From positions 1,203,001 to 1,267,000 of the forward strand of contig NZ_VOPY01000001.1 in NCBI RefSeq assembly GCF_007995095.1: a stretch of DNA of 64,000 bases. The letters are read 5' to 3'. The translations under genes were made by a program, and so were the position numbers. The DNA comes from Flavisphingopyxis soli. Lineage in GTDB: Bacteria; Pseudomonadota; Alphaproteobacteria; Sphingomonadales; Sphingomonadaceae. Positions 9,070 to 19,045 of this stretch are shown here, piece by piece (the stretch's first letter is position 1; each line of letters starts with the position of its first letter). The notes beneath the pieces were generated by a model, which saw only the letters and a list, made by a program, of their open reading frames with translations, did not search any database and was not told the DNA's origin.

Positions 9070-10338
9070 TTACAGCGTCCAGTACCGCAGGTCACGGTCG
9101 GTAACCTCGTCCGCGTGCCACATGCGCTTGATATCGGCAACCAGTCCACCGGGCGTGAGCAGCGCGCCAAGCGCGGCGGGATTGACCGGAGCGAAAGCCT
9201 CGTGCGGCACAGCGCCGACGACGCAGTCGAAGGGGCCTTGGGGCAGTTCGGAGAATATCCCGACCCCCAGCTCATTCTCCGCTTCCTGCGGATCGGCCAG
9301 CGGGTCGTGGATGACAACCTCATGACCGTGCGCTGCCAGGTTCCGGGCAAGATCGGCGGCCTTGGAATTGCGCAGATCAGGAACATTTTCCTTGAAGGTC
9401 ACACCGAGGAACAGGATGCGCGCGTGCTTGCGCCTAATTCCGCTGTCGATCCGGTCGGCGATCCAATGCGCCATCGAATCGTTCATCGTGCGTCCCGCCA
9501 GGATCAGTTTCGGATCATAGCCGAGCTGTTGGGCGCGGTGGCTGAGATAGAACGGGTCGACGCCGATGCAGTGGCCGCCAACGAGGCCGGGCTGGAAGGG
9601 GAGGAAGTTCCACTTCGTTCCGGCGGCATCGAGCACGTCCCAGATCGACAGGTCCATGCGGTCAAAGATCCGCGCCAGCTCATTCATGAAGGCGATGTTG
9701 ATGTCGCGCTGCGTGTTTTCGATGACCTTGGCCGCCTCGGCCGCCTTGATCGACGCGGCGCGATAGACGCCGCCGCTCGTGACGCGTCCGTAAATGTCGG
9801 CGAGACGTTCGGTAATTTCCGCGTTCTCGCCGGCGATCACCTTGGTAATGCGATCGACGGTGTGTTCGCGGTCGCCGGGATTGATCCGCTCGGGCGAATA
9901 GCCGAGGAAAAAGTCTTCGCCTCTCGTCAGTCCCGACTGCGCTTCGAGCAACGGTCCGCAGATGTCTTCGGTGACGCCGGGATAGACCGTGCTTTCGTAG
10001 ACAATCACGGGCTTGCGATTTTCGCCTGCGATCATTTTGGCGATCATCCGCGTCGCGCCCTCGACGGGACGCAAATCGGGGTTGTTGTCGCCGTCGATCG
10101 GGGTCGGTACGGTCACGATATAGACGTCGGCAGCGGGGCAGGCATCGGCATCGCTGGTCAATTGGAGGCTGCTCGCGGACAGCTTGTCATTATCGACCTC
10201 TCCGGTGCGGTCGTGGCCGCCACGCAGTTCGTCGATCCGGCGCGTGTCGATGTCGAGACCCCAGATGTCGAAATGCCGCGCGAGCGCGACCGCCAGTGGA
10301 AGGCCGACATAGCCGAGTCCAATAACGACAATGCGCAT
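9070..10338 (-). CDS. Nucleotide-sugar 6-dehydrogenase (TviB/WbpA family)
   Basis: Oxidises C6 of a UDP-hexose or UDP-N-acetylhexosamine with two NAD+ to the uronic acid, providing acidic precursors for the capsule. The start MRIVVIGLGYVGLP is the NAD-binding glycine motif; the ATG at 10338 has AAGGA six bases upstream, which excludes the longer open frame that begins 13 codons earlier. The active-site Cys sits in VGGHCIGVDPFYLSH, and the central helix with AAEAAKVIENTQRDINIAFMNE is typical. The pattern fits the TviB/WbpA/VipA group (UDP-GlcNAc type) better than Ugd, but substrate is not certain. It lies 40 bp downstream of the epimerase gene; together they resemble the TviB-TviC pair of Vi antigen synthesis. 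Confidence 0.9.
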   Translation of the reverse strand: MRIVVIGLGYVGLPLAVALARHFDIWGLDIDTRRIDELRGGHDRTGEVDNDKLSASSLQLTSDADACPAADVYIVTVPTPIDGDNNPDLRPVEGATRMIAKMIAGENRKPVIVYESTVYPGVTEDICGPLLEAQSGLTRGEDFFLGYSPERINPGDREHTVDRITKVIAGENAEITERLADIYGRVTSGGVYRAASIKAAEAAKVIENTQRDINIAFMNELARIFDRMDLSIWDVLDAAGTKWNFLPFQPGLVGGHCIGVDPFYLSHRAQQLGYDPKLILAGRTMNDSMAHWIADRIDSGIRRKHARILFLGVTFKENVPDLRNSKAADLARNLAAHGHEVVIHDPLADPQEAENELGVGIFSELPQGPFDCVVGAVPHEAFAPVNPAALGALLTPGGLVADIKRMWHADEVTDRDLRYWTL

Positions 10339-10378
10339 GTCTATTCCTTGATCATTCGGTTGGATTGCCCTGGCCACG

Positions 10379-11374
10379 TCAGACGCCGTGATAGTCGCGA
10401 TACCACGATACGAAGCGCGGTACGCCCTGCGCGATCGTCGTCTTGGGCTCGAAGCCCAGGTCGGTGCTGATTGCCGAGATGTCGGCGAACGTGTCCTTGA
10501 CGTCGCCCGGCTGGAGCGGATGCATCTCCTTGATCGCTTCCTTGCCGCAGGCAGTCTCGATCAGGCCGATCAGATCCATCAGCTGCTCGGAGCGATTATT
10601 GCCGATATTGTAGATGCGGTGCGGGTTGATGCTGCCGCCCGCATGCGGGCCGCCATCGTCGAGCGGGGGATGATCGAGACACGCCACGATCCCGGCGACG
10701 ATGTCGTCGATATAGGTAAAATCGCGGCGCATGTCGCCGTTGTTGAAAACCTTGATCGGTTTACCGGCGAAGATCGCCTTGGTGAACAGCCACATCGCCA
10801 TGTCGGGTCGGCCCCACGGCCCATAGACGGTAAAGAAGCGCAGGCCCGTCAGCGGGATTCGATAGAGGTTGGCATAGGCCTCGCTCATCAGCTCGTCGGC
10901 CTTCTTGGTCGCGGCATAGAGCGCCAACGGCCGATCGACGCGGTCCTCGACGCGAAACGGCAATTGCGTGTTGCCGCCATAGACCGACGACGACGATGCA
11001 TAGGTCATCGGGATCTTTCGATCGCGTGCCACTTCGAGCATGTTGAGATGGCCGACCAGGTTCGACTGGACATAGCTGTGCGGGTTTTCAATCGAATAGC
11101 GCACCCCGGCCTGCGCGCCGAGGTGGCAGATCGCATCGAAATCGTGCTCCGCCAGTGCGGCGACGAGCGCAGCATTGTCGGCAAAGTCGATCTCGAGAAA
11201 TTCGAACGCGTTGCCATTGTGTCGCTTGAGGTGCGCGATCCGGTCGCGCTTGAGCTGGACCGAATAATAATCGTTGAGGTTGTCGATGCCGATGACATGA
11301 TCGCCACGCCGGGCGAGCTGGCCCGCGACTTGCGAGCCGATAAAACCGGCGGCTCCTGTGACGAGAATTTTCAT
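10379..11374 (-). CDS. NAD-dependent UDP-glucuronate 4-epimerase-like enzyme
   Basis: Interconverts UDP-glucuronate and UDP-galacturonate (or the corresponding N-acetyl sugars). 331 residues from the ATG at 11374, which directly starts the NAD motif MKILVTGAAGFIGSQVAG; an upstream in-frame extension has no family resemblance. Catalytic residues are visible: SSSVYGG with the Ser/Thr, and YAATKKADELM with the Tyr-x3-Lys pair. NDYYSVQLKRDRI and LTGLRFFTVYGPWGRPDMA are characteristic of the CapI/LspL group. First gene of the minus-strand operon that continues with the nucleotide-sugar dehydrogenase; it diverges from the exported beta-helix gene across 152 bp that should contain both promoters. 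Exact substrate is uncertain because TviC-like and LspL-like enzymes share these motifs. Confidence 0.9.
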   Translation of the reverse strand: MKILVTGAAGFIGSQVAGQLARRGDHVIGIDNLNDYYSVQLKRDRIAHLKRHNGNAFEFLEIDFADNAALVAALAEHDFDAICHLGAQAGVRYSIENPHSYVQSNLVGHLNMLEVARDRKIPMTYASSSSVYGGNTQLPFRVEDRVDRPLALYAATKKADELMSEAYANLYRIPLTGLRFFTVYGPWGRPDMAMWLFTKAIFAGKPIKVFNNGDMRRDFTYIDDIVAGIVACLDHPPLDDGGPHAGGSINPHRIYNIGNNRSEQLMDLIGLIETACGKEAIKEMHPLQPGDVKDTFADISAISTDLGFEPKTTIAQGVPRFVSWYRDYHGV

Positions 11375-11526
11375 AATAAGCGTGATCCGGCAAAACGATA
11401 ATCGCGCTGGCGGATAAAGACGCCGTCCCCGATATGCAAGAACGCAAGCGCTGTCGCGCACCATATGTACGGCACTTGCGTATCTGCTTCATCGGCGCGC
11501 AAGATAGGTCAGGCTAGGACAGGCAG

Positions 11527-12957
11527 ATGAACATCGACCGCCGACATTTGCTCGCCTCGTCGGGTGCCGCACTGGCTCTCGCCGCGTTCGTCCCCGCCCG
11601 CGCCCAGCCAGGGCGCGCGCTGACACCCGAAATGTTCGGCGCAAAAGGCGACGGCAAAACCAACGATACGGCGGCGTTCGCCGCTCTGTCGGACGCCGTT
11701 GAGCAACGCGGCGGTGGCATGATCATGCTGCGCAAGACGACCTATATCGTCGGTGCCCAGCGACCGCGACCCGCCGGCGCCAAGACAGGGTATGCGTACG
11801 AGCCCGCGCCGCTAATTGAACTGCGCGATTTGCGCGGTTCGCTCGTCATTCGCGGCAACGGCGCTAAGCTGCAGTGCGCACCGGGCTTGCGTTACGGCAC
11901 ATTCGATCGCGCGAGCGGGCGCAAGACGTCGCACACCATGCCCTTCCTAGATGGCACCGAACTTTCATCGCCCTATCGGGCGATGATCCATATCGAGGGA
12001 TGTCTGGGCGATATAACGATCAGCGATATCGAACTCGATGGTAACCTGCGCGCGCACGCACTCGGCGGACCATGGGGCGATACCGGATATCAGATTCCCG
12101 CGACCGGCATCATATTGAAGAACAATCGCGGCTGGGAACGGCTGTCCAACATCTATGCGCATCATCATGCCCAGGACGGCCTGATGATCGACGGAGTTGA
12201 TGCTGTCCGGAGCAACGGCGCGCGGACCACGCTCGACAATGTTCGCAGCGAATATAATGGCCGCCAGGGGTTGAGCATCGTTGGCGGTCGCGGTTTCACG
12301 ATCCGGTCTTCGCAATTCAATCACACCGGCAAGGGCGGCATCGCCAGCGCGCCGGGATCGGGCATCGATATCGAGGCCGAGGGCGGCAAGCGCGTGCGCG
12401 ACCTTGTTTTCGACAAATGTGAAGTTGCCAATAACACTGGCGCGGGGCTGGTCGCCGACAGCGGCGACAGCGAAGATGCGCGGTTCACCCGTTGCAGCTT
12501 CATCGGCACCACCAATTGGTCGGCCTGGCCCAACAAGCCGCGCTTTCGTTTCGCGCAATGCATTTTTGTCGGCGCGTTCGTTCACGCTATTGGTGATCGC
12601 GACCCGGCGCGCGCAACGCAGTTCACCCAATGCCGCTTTCTCGACGATCCCGCGCTATCGCCCACCGGCAAGGTCTATGGCGGCGAGAACCCCGACCGCC
12701 CGATCGGCGACTTGCCCGACAATATCAATGTCCGCTTCGACCGTTGCGACTTCCACCTGACCCATCAGGCGGTGCTGCCTTGGACGACCAACGTCATCTA
12801 TGCCGATTGCACGCTGTCACAGGTGTCGACGACGATGTCGTTTCCGCGCGGCACCTATATCGGGCGGAATGTTCTCACTGGAAATTCGAACATATCGGGG
12901 TCGAACATTATCGGCACGCTGATCGGAAACGGGCGGACCTTCAGCGGCAGGGTCTAG
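11527..12957 (+). CDS. Exported right-handed beta-helix protein (pectate-lyase-like)
   Basis: 476 residues with an N-terminal twin-arginine-type signal (DRRHLLASSGAALALAAFVPARA), so it should be exported, possibly folded. The mature part begins TPEMFGAKGDGKTNDTAAFAAL, the hallmark of the pectate-lyase-superfamily domain that opens many glycan-active beta-helix proteins; further on there are repeated short strands rich in N, G and I/V (for example IRGNGAKL, ISDIELDGNL, FTIRSSQFNHTGKGG) as expected for helix coils. I cannot assign catalytic residues. Its position beside the polysaccharide operon, on the opposite strand, suggests it trims, releases or modifies the polymer. It could be a lyase, a GH28-like hydrolase, an epimerase or a non-catalytic binding protein. 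Confidence 0.8.
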   Translation: MNIDRRHLLASSGAALALAAFVPARAQPGRALTPEMFGAKGDGKTNDTAAFAALSDAVEQRGGGMIMLRKTTYIVGAQRPRPAGAKTGYAYEPAPLIELRDLRGSLVIRGNGAKLQCAPGLRYGTFDRASGRKTSHTMPFLDGTELSSPYRAMIHIEGCLGDITISDIELDGNLRAHALGGPWGDTGYQIPATGIILKNNRGWERLSNIYAHHHAQDGLMIDGVDAVRSNGARTTLDNVRSEYNGRQGLSIVGGRGFTIRSSQFNHTGKGGIASAPGSGIDIEAEGGKRVRDLVFDKCEVANNTGAGLVADSGDSEDARFTRCSFIGTTNWSAWPNKPRFRFAQCIFVGAFVHAIGDRDPARATQFTQCRFLDDPALSPTGKVYGGENPDRPIGDLPDNINVRFDRCDFHLTHQAVLPWTTNVIYADCTLSQVSTTMSFPRGTYIGRNVLTGNSNISGSNIIGTLIGNGRTFSGRV

Positions 12958-13070
12958 CCGTCCTGATCGTATGACGCCCTGGAAACGCGGGCCACCACTT
13001 TCGTCGGCGGGTCTCCGATGCTACGCGCTCGGGGCCATCCCATCCGACTGCGGAGAGTGACTGCTTGTCC

Positions 13071-14264
13071 ATGCTGCTTCTGACCGATGCACTGATTGCT
13101 CCGATCAATCGGGGCAATGCTGTCGAATATTCCTGGATTGCGACGATCGCGGTTGCCGACGGGCAGATCGCGTTTGTCGGAAATCCCGACGACATCCCCG
13201 CCACATTTGCCGAAGCATCACGCCATTCCCTCGCCGGTCGTCTCGTCACGCCCGGGCTGATCGATTGTCATACCCACCTGGTCTACGCCGGATCGCGCGC
13301 GCGCGAGTTTGAACTGCGACAGCAGGGCGCGACATACGAAACGATCATGCGCGCAGGCGGCGGGATATTCTCGACCGTCGCAGCGACGCGCGCGGCGTCG
13401 GCGGAGGAGCTTCTCGCCGGCGCCCTCAAACGGATCGACCGCCTGATCGCCGAAGGCGTGACGACGGTCGAGATCAAGTCGGGCTATGGCCTCGACCGCG
13501 ATACCGAGCTTCGCATGCTGCGCGTCGCCCGCGACATCGAACAGCATCGCGCGATCCGCGTATCGACGACCTTCCTCGGCGCGCACGCTTTCCCCAAGGA
13601 GATCGGCGCCGACGCGTATCTCGAAGAAACCTGCCTGCCGACGTTGAAAAAAGCCGCCGCCGAAGGCCTGGTCGATGCAGTCGACGGCTTTTGCGAAAAT
13701 GTCGGCTTCAGTGCGACGCAGATGGCGCGCGTATTCGACGTCGCCCGCGAGCTTGGCCTGCCGGTCAAGCTCCACGCCGAGCAGCTCTCTGATCAGGGCG
13801 GAGCGGCGCTCGCCGCGCGTTATGGGGCATTGTCGGCCGATCATCTCGAATATGTCGGCGACGATGGCATCGCGGCGATGGCGGCGAGCGACATGGTTGC
13901 GGTGCTGCTGCCCGGAGCTTTCTACATGCTCAAGGAAACGCAGTTGCCGCCGGTCGAGAAGCTGCGCGCGGCGGGCGTGCCGATGGCGCTGGCTACCGAC
14001 GGCAATCCCGGTTCGGCGCCGATGAGCTCGATCCTGCTTGCGATGAACATGGGCGCGGTCCTGTTCGGCCTGACCCCTGAGGAATGCCTGCGCGGTGTCA
14101 CCGAACATGCCGCGCAAGCGCTGGGCCTGAGCGACCGCGGCACGATTGCGGTCGGAATGCGTGCCGATCTCGCGATCTGGGATGTTACCGACCCCGCCGA
14201 GCTGAGCTATCGCATCGGCGACGCGCCGCTCTACCAACGTGTTTTCGAAGGACGCTTATGCTGA
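13071..14264 (+). CDS. hutI: Imidazolonepropionase
   Basis: Third step of histidine degradation: hydrolyses 4-imidazolone-5-propionate to N-formimidoyl-L-glutamate. Amidohydrolase fold with metal ligands in [15 protein letters not shown], a further His in [20 protein letters not shown]...DHLEY and the Asp in [11 protein letters not shown]. 397 residues is the usual length. The ATG at 13071 is used; a TTG two codons earlier (13065) has the better spacing to GGAGAG at 13052-13057 and is a real alternative. It is the first gene of the hut operon; its stop overlaps the hutH start by seven bases. No regulator gene such as hutC is present next to it, so control must come from elsewhere. Confidence 0.96.
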   Translation: MLLLTDALIAPINRGNAVEYSWIATIAVADGQIAFVGNPDDIPATFAEASRHSLAGRLVTPGLIDCHTHLVYAGSRAREFELRQQGATYETIMRAGGGIFSTVAATRAASAEELLAGALKRIDRLIAEGVTTVEIKSGYGLDRDTELRMLRVARDIEQHRAIRVSTTFLGAHAFPKEIGADAYLEETCLPTLKKAAAEGLVDAVDGFCENVGFSATQMARVFDVARELGLPVKLHAEQLSDQGGAALAARYGALSADHLEYVGDDGIAAMAASDMVAVLLPGAFYMLKETQLPPVEKLRAAGVPMALATDGNPGSAPMSSILLAMNMGAVLFGLTPEECLRGVTEHAAQALGLSDRGTIAVGMRADLAIWDVTDPAELSYRIGDAPLYQRVFEGRLC

Positions 14265-15796
14265 CGCTTTCCCCCGGTTCGGTCGATCTGGCCAGCCTCG
14301 AACGTATCTGGCGCGAGGAGCTGCCGGTCACGCTCGATGCGGCAGCGCGCGATCGGATCGCGGTCTCGGCCAGGCGGATCGACGCGGTGATCGCAGGGGA
14401 CGAGACGGTCTATGGCGTCAATACGGGCTTCGGTAAGCTCGCCTCGATCCGCATTGCCGCGGCCGACACCGCAACGCTCCAGCGCAATTTGATCTTGTCG
14501 CATTGCTCGGGGGTGGGCGCCTCGACGCCGCGTGCGATAACGCGGCTGATGATGGCATTGAAGCTTATCTCATTGGGCCGTGGTGCTTCGGGCATCCGTC
14601 CCGCGACGGTCGATCTGATCGAGGCGATGCTGGCGAAGGATGTGACGCCCGTGGTGCCGGCGCAAGGCTCGGTCGGTGCCTCGGGCGATCTCGCCCCGCT
14701 CGCGCATATGGCGGCGGTGATGATGGGCGAGGGCGAGGCGGTGTTCGATGGGGTGACGATGCCCGGCGGCAAGGCGCTCGCCAGGGCGGGCCTCGCTCCG
14801 GTCACCCTCGGCCCCAAGGAAGGCCTCGCGCTGATCAACGGGACGCAGTTTTCGACCGCGCACGCGCTCGTCGGCCTGTTCAACGCCTGGCACGCGGCGC
14901 GCGTGTCGCTACTGTCGTCGGCGCTATCGATCGACGCGGCGATGGCGTCGACCGCGCCGCTGACTGCCGAGATTCACGAACTGCGCGGCCATCCGGGGCA
15001 GATCTGCGCGGCGGCGACAATCCGCGCGCTGCTCGAGGGGAGTGCGATCCGCGATTCGCACCGCGACGACGACACCCGCGTCCAGGATCCCTATTGCATG
15101 CGCTGCCAGCCGCAGGTGACCGGGGCGGCGATCGACGTCCTCGCACAGGCGGCGTTGACGCTGCGCCGCGAGGCCAATGCCGCGACCGACAATCCGCTCG
15201 TGCTTGCCGACAGCATCGTTTCGGGCGGCAATTTCCACGCCGAGCCGGTCGCCTTTGCCGCCGACATGATCGCGCTCGCGCTGGCCGAGATCGGATCGAT
15301 ATCGCAGCGGCGCATCGCCTTGCTCGTCGATCCGACGCTCAGCTTCGACCTGCCGCCCTTCCTCGCAGCCGACCCCGGGCTCAATTCGGGGATGATGATC
15401 GCCGAGGTGACGAGCGCCGCGCTGATGAGCGAGAACAAGCACCTGGCCAATCCGTGCTCGACCGATTCGACCCCGACGAGCGCCAACCAGGAAGACCATG
15501 TCAGCATGGCCGCCCACGGCGCGCGGCGGCTCGGGCCGATGGCCGACAACCTGTTCCGCATCCTCGGCATCGAGATTTTCTGCGCAGCCGAGGGGATCCG
15601 TTTCCGCGCCCCGCTCGAAACGAGCCCGGCGCTGGCGCGCGTCTGCGCGCGCTTCCACGAAGATGTCGCGCCGCTGACGCAGGACCGTTTCCTCGCGCCA
15701 TGTCTCGAAACGTCGGCGCGGCTCGCCCAGGGCCGCGCGCTGACCGATGCGGCCCAAACCGCCTTTCCCGAACTCGAGGAGCTGATCCGTGGCTGA
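14258..15796 (+). CDS. hutH: Histidine ammonia-lyase
   Basis: First step of histidine catabolism: non-oxidative deamination of L-histidine to trans-urocanate. 512 residues, as usual for the family. The Ala-Ser-Gly triad that cyclises to the MIO electrophile is in [15 protein letters not shown] (about residue 140-150); [12 protein letters not shown] near the N-terminus carries the catalytic Tyr, and [20 protein letters not shown] is the typical C-terminal segment. The start at 14258 (ATGCTGA overlapping the hutI stop) was chosen over longer in-frame extension because [11 protein letters not shown] matches family N-termini. Overlaps at both ends indicate translational coupling with hutI and hutU. 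Confidence 0.97.
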   Translation: MLTLSPGSVDLASLERIWREELPVTLDAAARDRIAVSARRIDAVIAGDETVYGVNTGFGKLASIRIAAADTATLQRNLILSHCSGVGASTPRAITRLMMALKLISLGRGASGIRPATVDLIEAMLAKDVTPVVPAQGSVGASGDLAPLAHMAAVMMGEGEAVFDGVTMPGGKALARAGLAPVTLGPKEGLALINGTQFSTAHALVGLFNAWHAARVSLLSSALSIDAAMASTAPLTAEIHELRGHPGQICAAATIRALLEGSAIRDSHRDDDTRVQDPYCMRCQPQVTGAAIDVLAQAALTLRREANAATDNPLVLADSIVSGGNFHAEPVAFAADMIALALAEIGSISQRRIALLVDPTLSFDLPPFLAADPGLNSGMMIAEVTSAALMSENKHLANPCSTDSTPTSANQEDHVSMAAHGARRLGPMADNLFRILGIEIFCAAEGIRFRAPLETSPALARVCARFHEDVAPLTQDRFLAPCLETSARLAQGRALTDAAQTAFPELEELIRG

Positions 15797-17465
15797 CCGC
15801 CGACACAATAGCCGCACCGTCAAGGCGCCGACCGGCACGACGCTCAATGCGAAGAGCTGGCTGACCGAGGCGCCGCTTCGCATGCTGATGAACAACCTGC
15901 ATCCCGACGTTGCCGAAAATCCCGACGAACTTGTCGTCTATGGCGGTATCGGCCGCGCCGCACGCAACTGGCAGGCGTTCGACCAGATCGTCGATAGCCT
16001 GAAGCGGCTCGACGACGACCAGACGCTGCTCGTCCAGTCGGGCAAGCCCGTCGGCATCTTCCATACGCACAAGGATGCACCGCGCGTACTGATCGCCAAT
16101 TCGAACCTCGTGCCGCACTGGGCGACGTGGGACCATTTCAACGAGCTCGATAAGAAGGGCCTGGCGATGTACGGCCAGATGACCGCGGGGTCGTGGATCT
16201 ACATCGGCACGCAGGGCATCGTTCAGGGCACCTACGAAACCTTCGTCGAGGCGGGGCGCCAGCATTATGACGGCGACCTCACCGGCCGCTGGGTGCTGAC
16301 CGCGGGACTTGGCGGGATGGGCGGGGCGCAGCCGCTTGCCGCAGTCATGGCGGGCGCGTGCTGCCTCGCGATAGAATGCGACGAGACGCGCGCCGATTTC
16401 CGCCTCCGCACGGGCTATGTCGACGAAAAAACACACGACATCGACGAGGCGCTGGCGCTGATCGACCGCTGGACCGCGACCGGGCAGGCCAAATCGGTCG
16501 CGCTGATCGGCAATGCCGCCGAGATCGTCCCCGACCTGTTCGCGCGCGGCGTCCGCCCCGACATCGTTACCGACCAGACCAGTGCGCACGATCCCGTCCA
16601 CGGCTACCTGCCGATCGGCTGGAGCGTCGGCGAGTGGCGCGCGAAACAGGAAAGCGATCCCAAATCGGTCGAAAAGGCCGCTCGCCAATCGATGAAAATC
16701 CACGTTGCCGCGATGGTCGATTTCCATAAGGCCGGCGTCCCGACGGTCGATTACGGCAACAACATCCGCCAGGTCGCGTTCGACGAAGGTCTCACCGACG
16801 CCTTCGCCTTTCCCGGCTTCGTCCCCGCCTATATCCGCCCGCTGTTCTGTCGCGGCATCGGCCCGTTCCGCTGGTGCGCGCTGTCGGGCGACGCGCAAGA
16901 CATCTACAAGACCGACGCCAAGGTGAAGGAGCTGATCCCCGACGATCCGCACCTGCACAAATGGCTCGACATGGCGCGCGAGCGGATCGCCTTCCAGGGC
17001 CTGCCCGCGAGGATCTGCTGGGTTGGACTGGGGGTGCGCGACAAGCTCGGCCTCGCCTTCAACGAGATGGTCCGCAACGGCGAGCTGTCGGCGCCAGTCG
17101 TCATCGGGCGCGACCATCTCGACAGCGGCTCGGTCGCCTCGCCCAATCGCGAGACCGAGGCGATGAAGGACGGATCGGATGCGGTCAGCGACTGGCCGCT
17201 GCTCAATGCCCTGCTCAACACCGCCAGCGGCGCGACGTGGGTCTCGATCCACCATGGCGGCGGCGTCGGCATGGGCTTTTCGCAGCACAGCGGCATGGTG
17301 ATCTGCTGTGACGGGACCGAGGATGCCGATCGCCGCATCGCCAATGTGCTATGGAACGATCCCGCGACCGGCGTCATGCGTCACGCCGATGCCGGTTACC
17401 AAGAGGCGATCGACTGCGCGCGTGAAAACGGGCTCGATCTGCCTGGCATTTTGCCGCAGAATTAG
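15789..17465 (+). CDS. hutU: Urocanate hydratase
   Basis: Second step of histidine degradation: NAD+-dependent hydration of urocanate to imidazolonepropionate. 558 residues, close to the usual 555. Family signatures include [25 protein letters not shown], the tightly bound NAD site [34 protein letters not shown] and the C-terminal [18 protein letters not shown]. The start is a GTG at 15789 that overlaps the end of hutH by eight bases. hutG begins six bases after the stop, so the four genes form one transcription unit in the order hutI-hutH-hutU-hutG. Confidence 0.97.
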   Translation: MADRRHNSRTVKAPTGTTLNAKSWLTEAPLRMLMNNLHPDVAENPDELVVYGGIGRAARNWQAFDQIVDSLKRLDDDQTLLVQSGKPVGIFHTHKDAPRVLIANSNLVPHWATWDHFNELDKKGLAMYGQMTAGSWIYIGTQGIVQGTYETFVEAGRQHYDGDLTGRWVLTAGLGGMGGAQPLAAVMAGACCLAIECDETRADFRLRTGYVDEKTHDIDEALALIDRWTATGQAKSVALIGNAAEIVPDLFARGVRPDIVTDQTSAHDPVHGYLPIGWSVGEWRAKQESDPKSVEKAARQSMKIHVAAMVDFHKAGVPTVDYGNNIRQVAFDEGLTDAFAFPGFVPAYIRPLFCRGIGPFRWCALSGDAQDIYKTDAKVKELIPDDPHLHKWLDMARERIAFQGLPARICWVGLGVRDKLGLAFNEMVRNGELSAPVVIGRDHLDSGSVASPNRETEAMKDGSDAVSDWPLLNALLNTASGATWVSIHHGGGVGMGFSQHSGMVICCDGTEDADRRIANVLWNDPATGVMRHADAGYQEAIDCARENGLDLPGILPQN

Positions 17466-17470
17466 CGCCG

Positions 17471-18412
17471 ATGTCGATCAGCTTCCTTCCCGCCGCGCCG
17501 TGGTCGGGCCGCTCCGATCCCGAAGACGGGTCCGATGCGCTGCGGCTTCACCAGCTCGTCCGCGACGATGCCCCTCGGGCGCTGATCGGCTTCGCCTGCG
17601 AGGCCGGCGTCGCGCGCAACAAGGGCCGTCCCGGTGCATCAAAAGGCCCCGCCGCGCTGCGCAGCGCGCTCGCCAACATGGCGGCGCCGGACGGAGCACG
17701 GATAGGGCAGGGCGGCTTCAGCGACCTTGGCACGATGGTCGTCGAAGACGACGATCTCGAGATGGGGCAGGCGGCACTCGCCGATCGCATTGCCAGCGCG
17801 CTGAGCCGGCATGAGCGCGTAATCGTGCTCGGTGGCGGGCACGAGACAGCCTTCGCCAGTTACTCGGGTCTCGCCAAGGCCTATCCGGGCAAGCGCATCG
17901 GCATCGTCAATCTCGACGCGCATCTCGATATCCGTGCGGTCGGGGAGAGCGGCGGTTCGTCGGGCACGCCCTTCGCGCAGATCCGCGCGCTGGCGGGCGA
18001 TGCCTTCGACTATCTGGTGCTTGGCCTCGCCGAGGAATCGAACACCGCTGCACTGCGCGACAAGGCGCGCGACTGGGGCGTGACGACCGTCAGCGATCAT
18101 GCGCTGATTGCCGACGCTCGCGCCGCCGACGACGCGATCCGCGACCTGATCGGTCGCAACGACCTCGTCTATCTGACGATCGATATCGACGTCCTGCCGC
18201 ATTACCAGGCGCCCGGCGTCAGCGCCCCTGCGCCGCGCGGCGTGCCGCTTTCGGTGATCGAGCATCTCGTCGGCGAAGTCATGCGCGTCACCGCCGAACT
18301 CGGTCGCCCGCTCCCGCTGGCCGACGCGGTCGAGCTGTCGCCGCCGCACGATCGCGACTCGATGACCGCGCGCAGCGCCGCGCTGCTGATCCGGCGATTG
18401 CTGCTGGCTTGA
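17471..18412 (+). CDS. hutG: Formimidoylglutamase (arginase family)
   Basis: Last step of the pathway: hydrolyses N-formimidoyl-L-glutamate to glutamate plus formamide using a binuclear manganese centre. 313 residues. Manganese ligands are visible in VLGGGHETAF, NLDAHLDIR and LTIDIDVLPH, in the spacing of ureohydrolases. That this is formimidoylglutamase rather than agmatinase or arginase rests mostly on its place directly after hutU, and on the segment SSGTPFAQI. No hutF (deiminase) is present, so this five-atom route to formamide is the one encoded here. It ends just before the tRNA-Lys gene, which lies on the other strand. Confidence 0.92.
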   Translation: MSISFLPAAPWSGRSDPEDGSDALRLHQLVRDDAPRALIGFACEAGVARNKGRPGASKGPAALRSALANMAAPDGARIGQGGFSDLGTMVVEDDDLEMGQAALADRIASALSRHERVIVLGGGHETAFASYSGLAKAYPGKRIGIVNLDAHLDIRAVGESGGSSGTPFAQIRALAGDAFDYLVLGLAEESNTAALRDKARDWGVTTVSDHALIADARAADDAIRDLIGRNDLVYLTIDIDVLPHYQAPGVSAPAPRGVPLSVIEHLVGEVMRVTAELGRPLPLADAVELSPPHDRDSMTARSAALLIRRLLLA

Positions 18413-18418
18413 ATACGG

Positions 18419-18494
18419 TGGTGAGCCCTGCTGGGTTCGAACCAGCGACCTACTGATTAAAAGTCAGTTGCTCTACCGACTGAGCTAAGGGCCC
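18419..18494 (-). tRNA. tRNA-Lys (anticodon TTT)
   Basis: On the minus strand a 76-base cloverleaf can be drawn: acceptor GGGCCCT pairs with AGGGCTC (one G-U pair), the D-loop contains AGCTCAGTCGGTAGAGC, the anticodon arm CTGACTTTTAATCAG presents TTT, and the T arm has GGTTCGAACCC. The discriminator base is A and CCA is encoded in the genome. It sits between hutG and folK. The only lysine tRNA in the window. Confidence 0.97.
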
Positions 18495-18509
18495 CACCGC
18501 GATGTGCAC

Positions 18510-19022
18510 CTAGAAAGGGGTCGGCCCGGGGTCAAGCGGCTTGGGGCTGGAAAGTCGCTTTGCCAGTTGGCGGATGCTGTGTCCGCTGACCGGATCGCGC
18601 CAGTCGGCAGCGACCTGTGTTCCGGGGTCGAGGACGAAACGCCGCGTGCGAAGCGCGGGATGCGGGATCGTCAGCCGCGGCGCGGCGAACAATCCGCCCG
18701 ACCACAGCAGAATATCGAGGTCGATCACGCGCGCGCCCCATCGCCGTGTGCGCCGCCGCCCGAAATCGCGCTCGATTCGCTGCAGTCGGTCGAGCAGCGC
18801 GAGCGGCGCGAGCGCGCTGTACAACACGACGACCGCATTGGCATATCGTCCGCGCGACGGACCCAGCGGGGCGGAGGCGATGATCGACGATTGCGCGATG
18901 ACGGTACCGATCGCGTCCAGCTGTCCGATGGCGGCGGTGACCACCCTTGGCGGCGCTCCGTACTGCGCATGGCGCCGGTTCGAGCCCAGCGCGATCAGGT
19001 AGGTCTGGCTTGCCTCGCTCAT
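18510..19022 (-). CDS. folK: 2-amino-4-hydroxy-6-hydroxymethyldihydropteridine pyrophosphokinase
   Basis: Transfers pyrophosphate from ATP to the pterin in folate synthesis. 170 residues with IALGSNRRHAQYG at the start, YANAVVVLYSALAPLALLDRLQRIERDFGR in the middle and the conserved RWGARVIDLDILLW followed by TIPHPALRTRRFVL, which hold the magnesium-binding Asp pair. It lies 15 bp from the 5' end of the tRNA and diverges from the uracil-DNA glycosylase gene across only 23 bp, so the two promoters must overlap neighbouring coding sequence. Other folate genes are not adjacent, but folC lies 41 kb away in this window. Confidence 0.95.
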   Translation of the reverse strand: MSEASQTYLIALGSNRRHAQYGAPPRVVTAAIGQLDAIGTVIAQSSIIASAPLGPSRGRYANAVVVLYSALAPLALLDRLQRIERDFGRRRTRRWGARVIDLDILLWSGGLFAAPRLTIPHPALRTRRFVLDPGTQVAADWRDPVSGHSIRQLAKRLSSPKPLDPGPTPF

Positions 19023-19045
19023 GCTTGCGCCCTAGTCCCGCTGCG

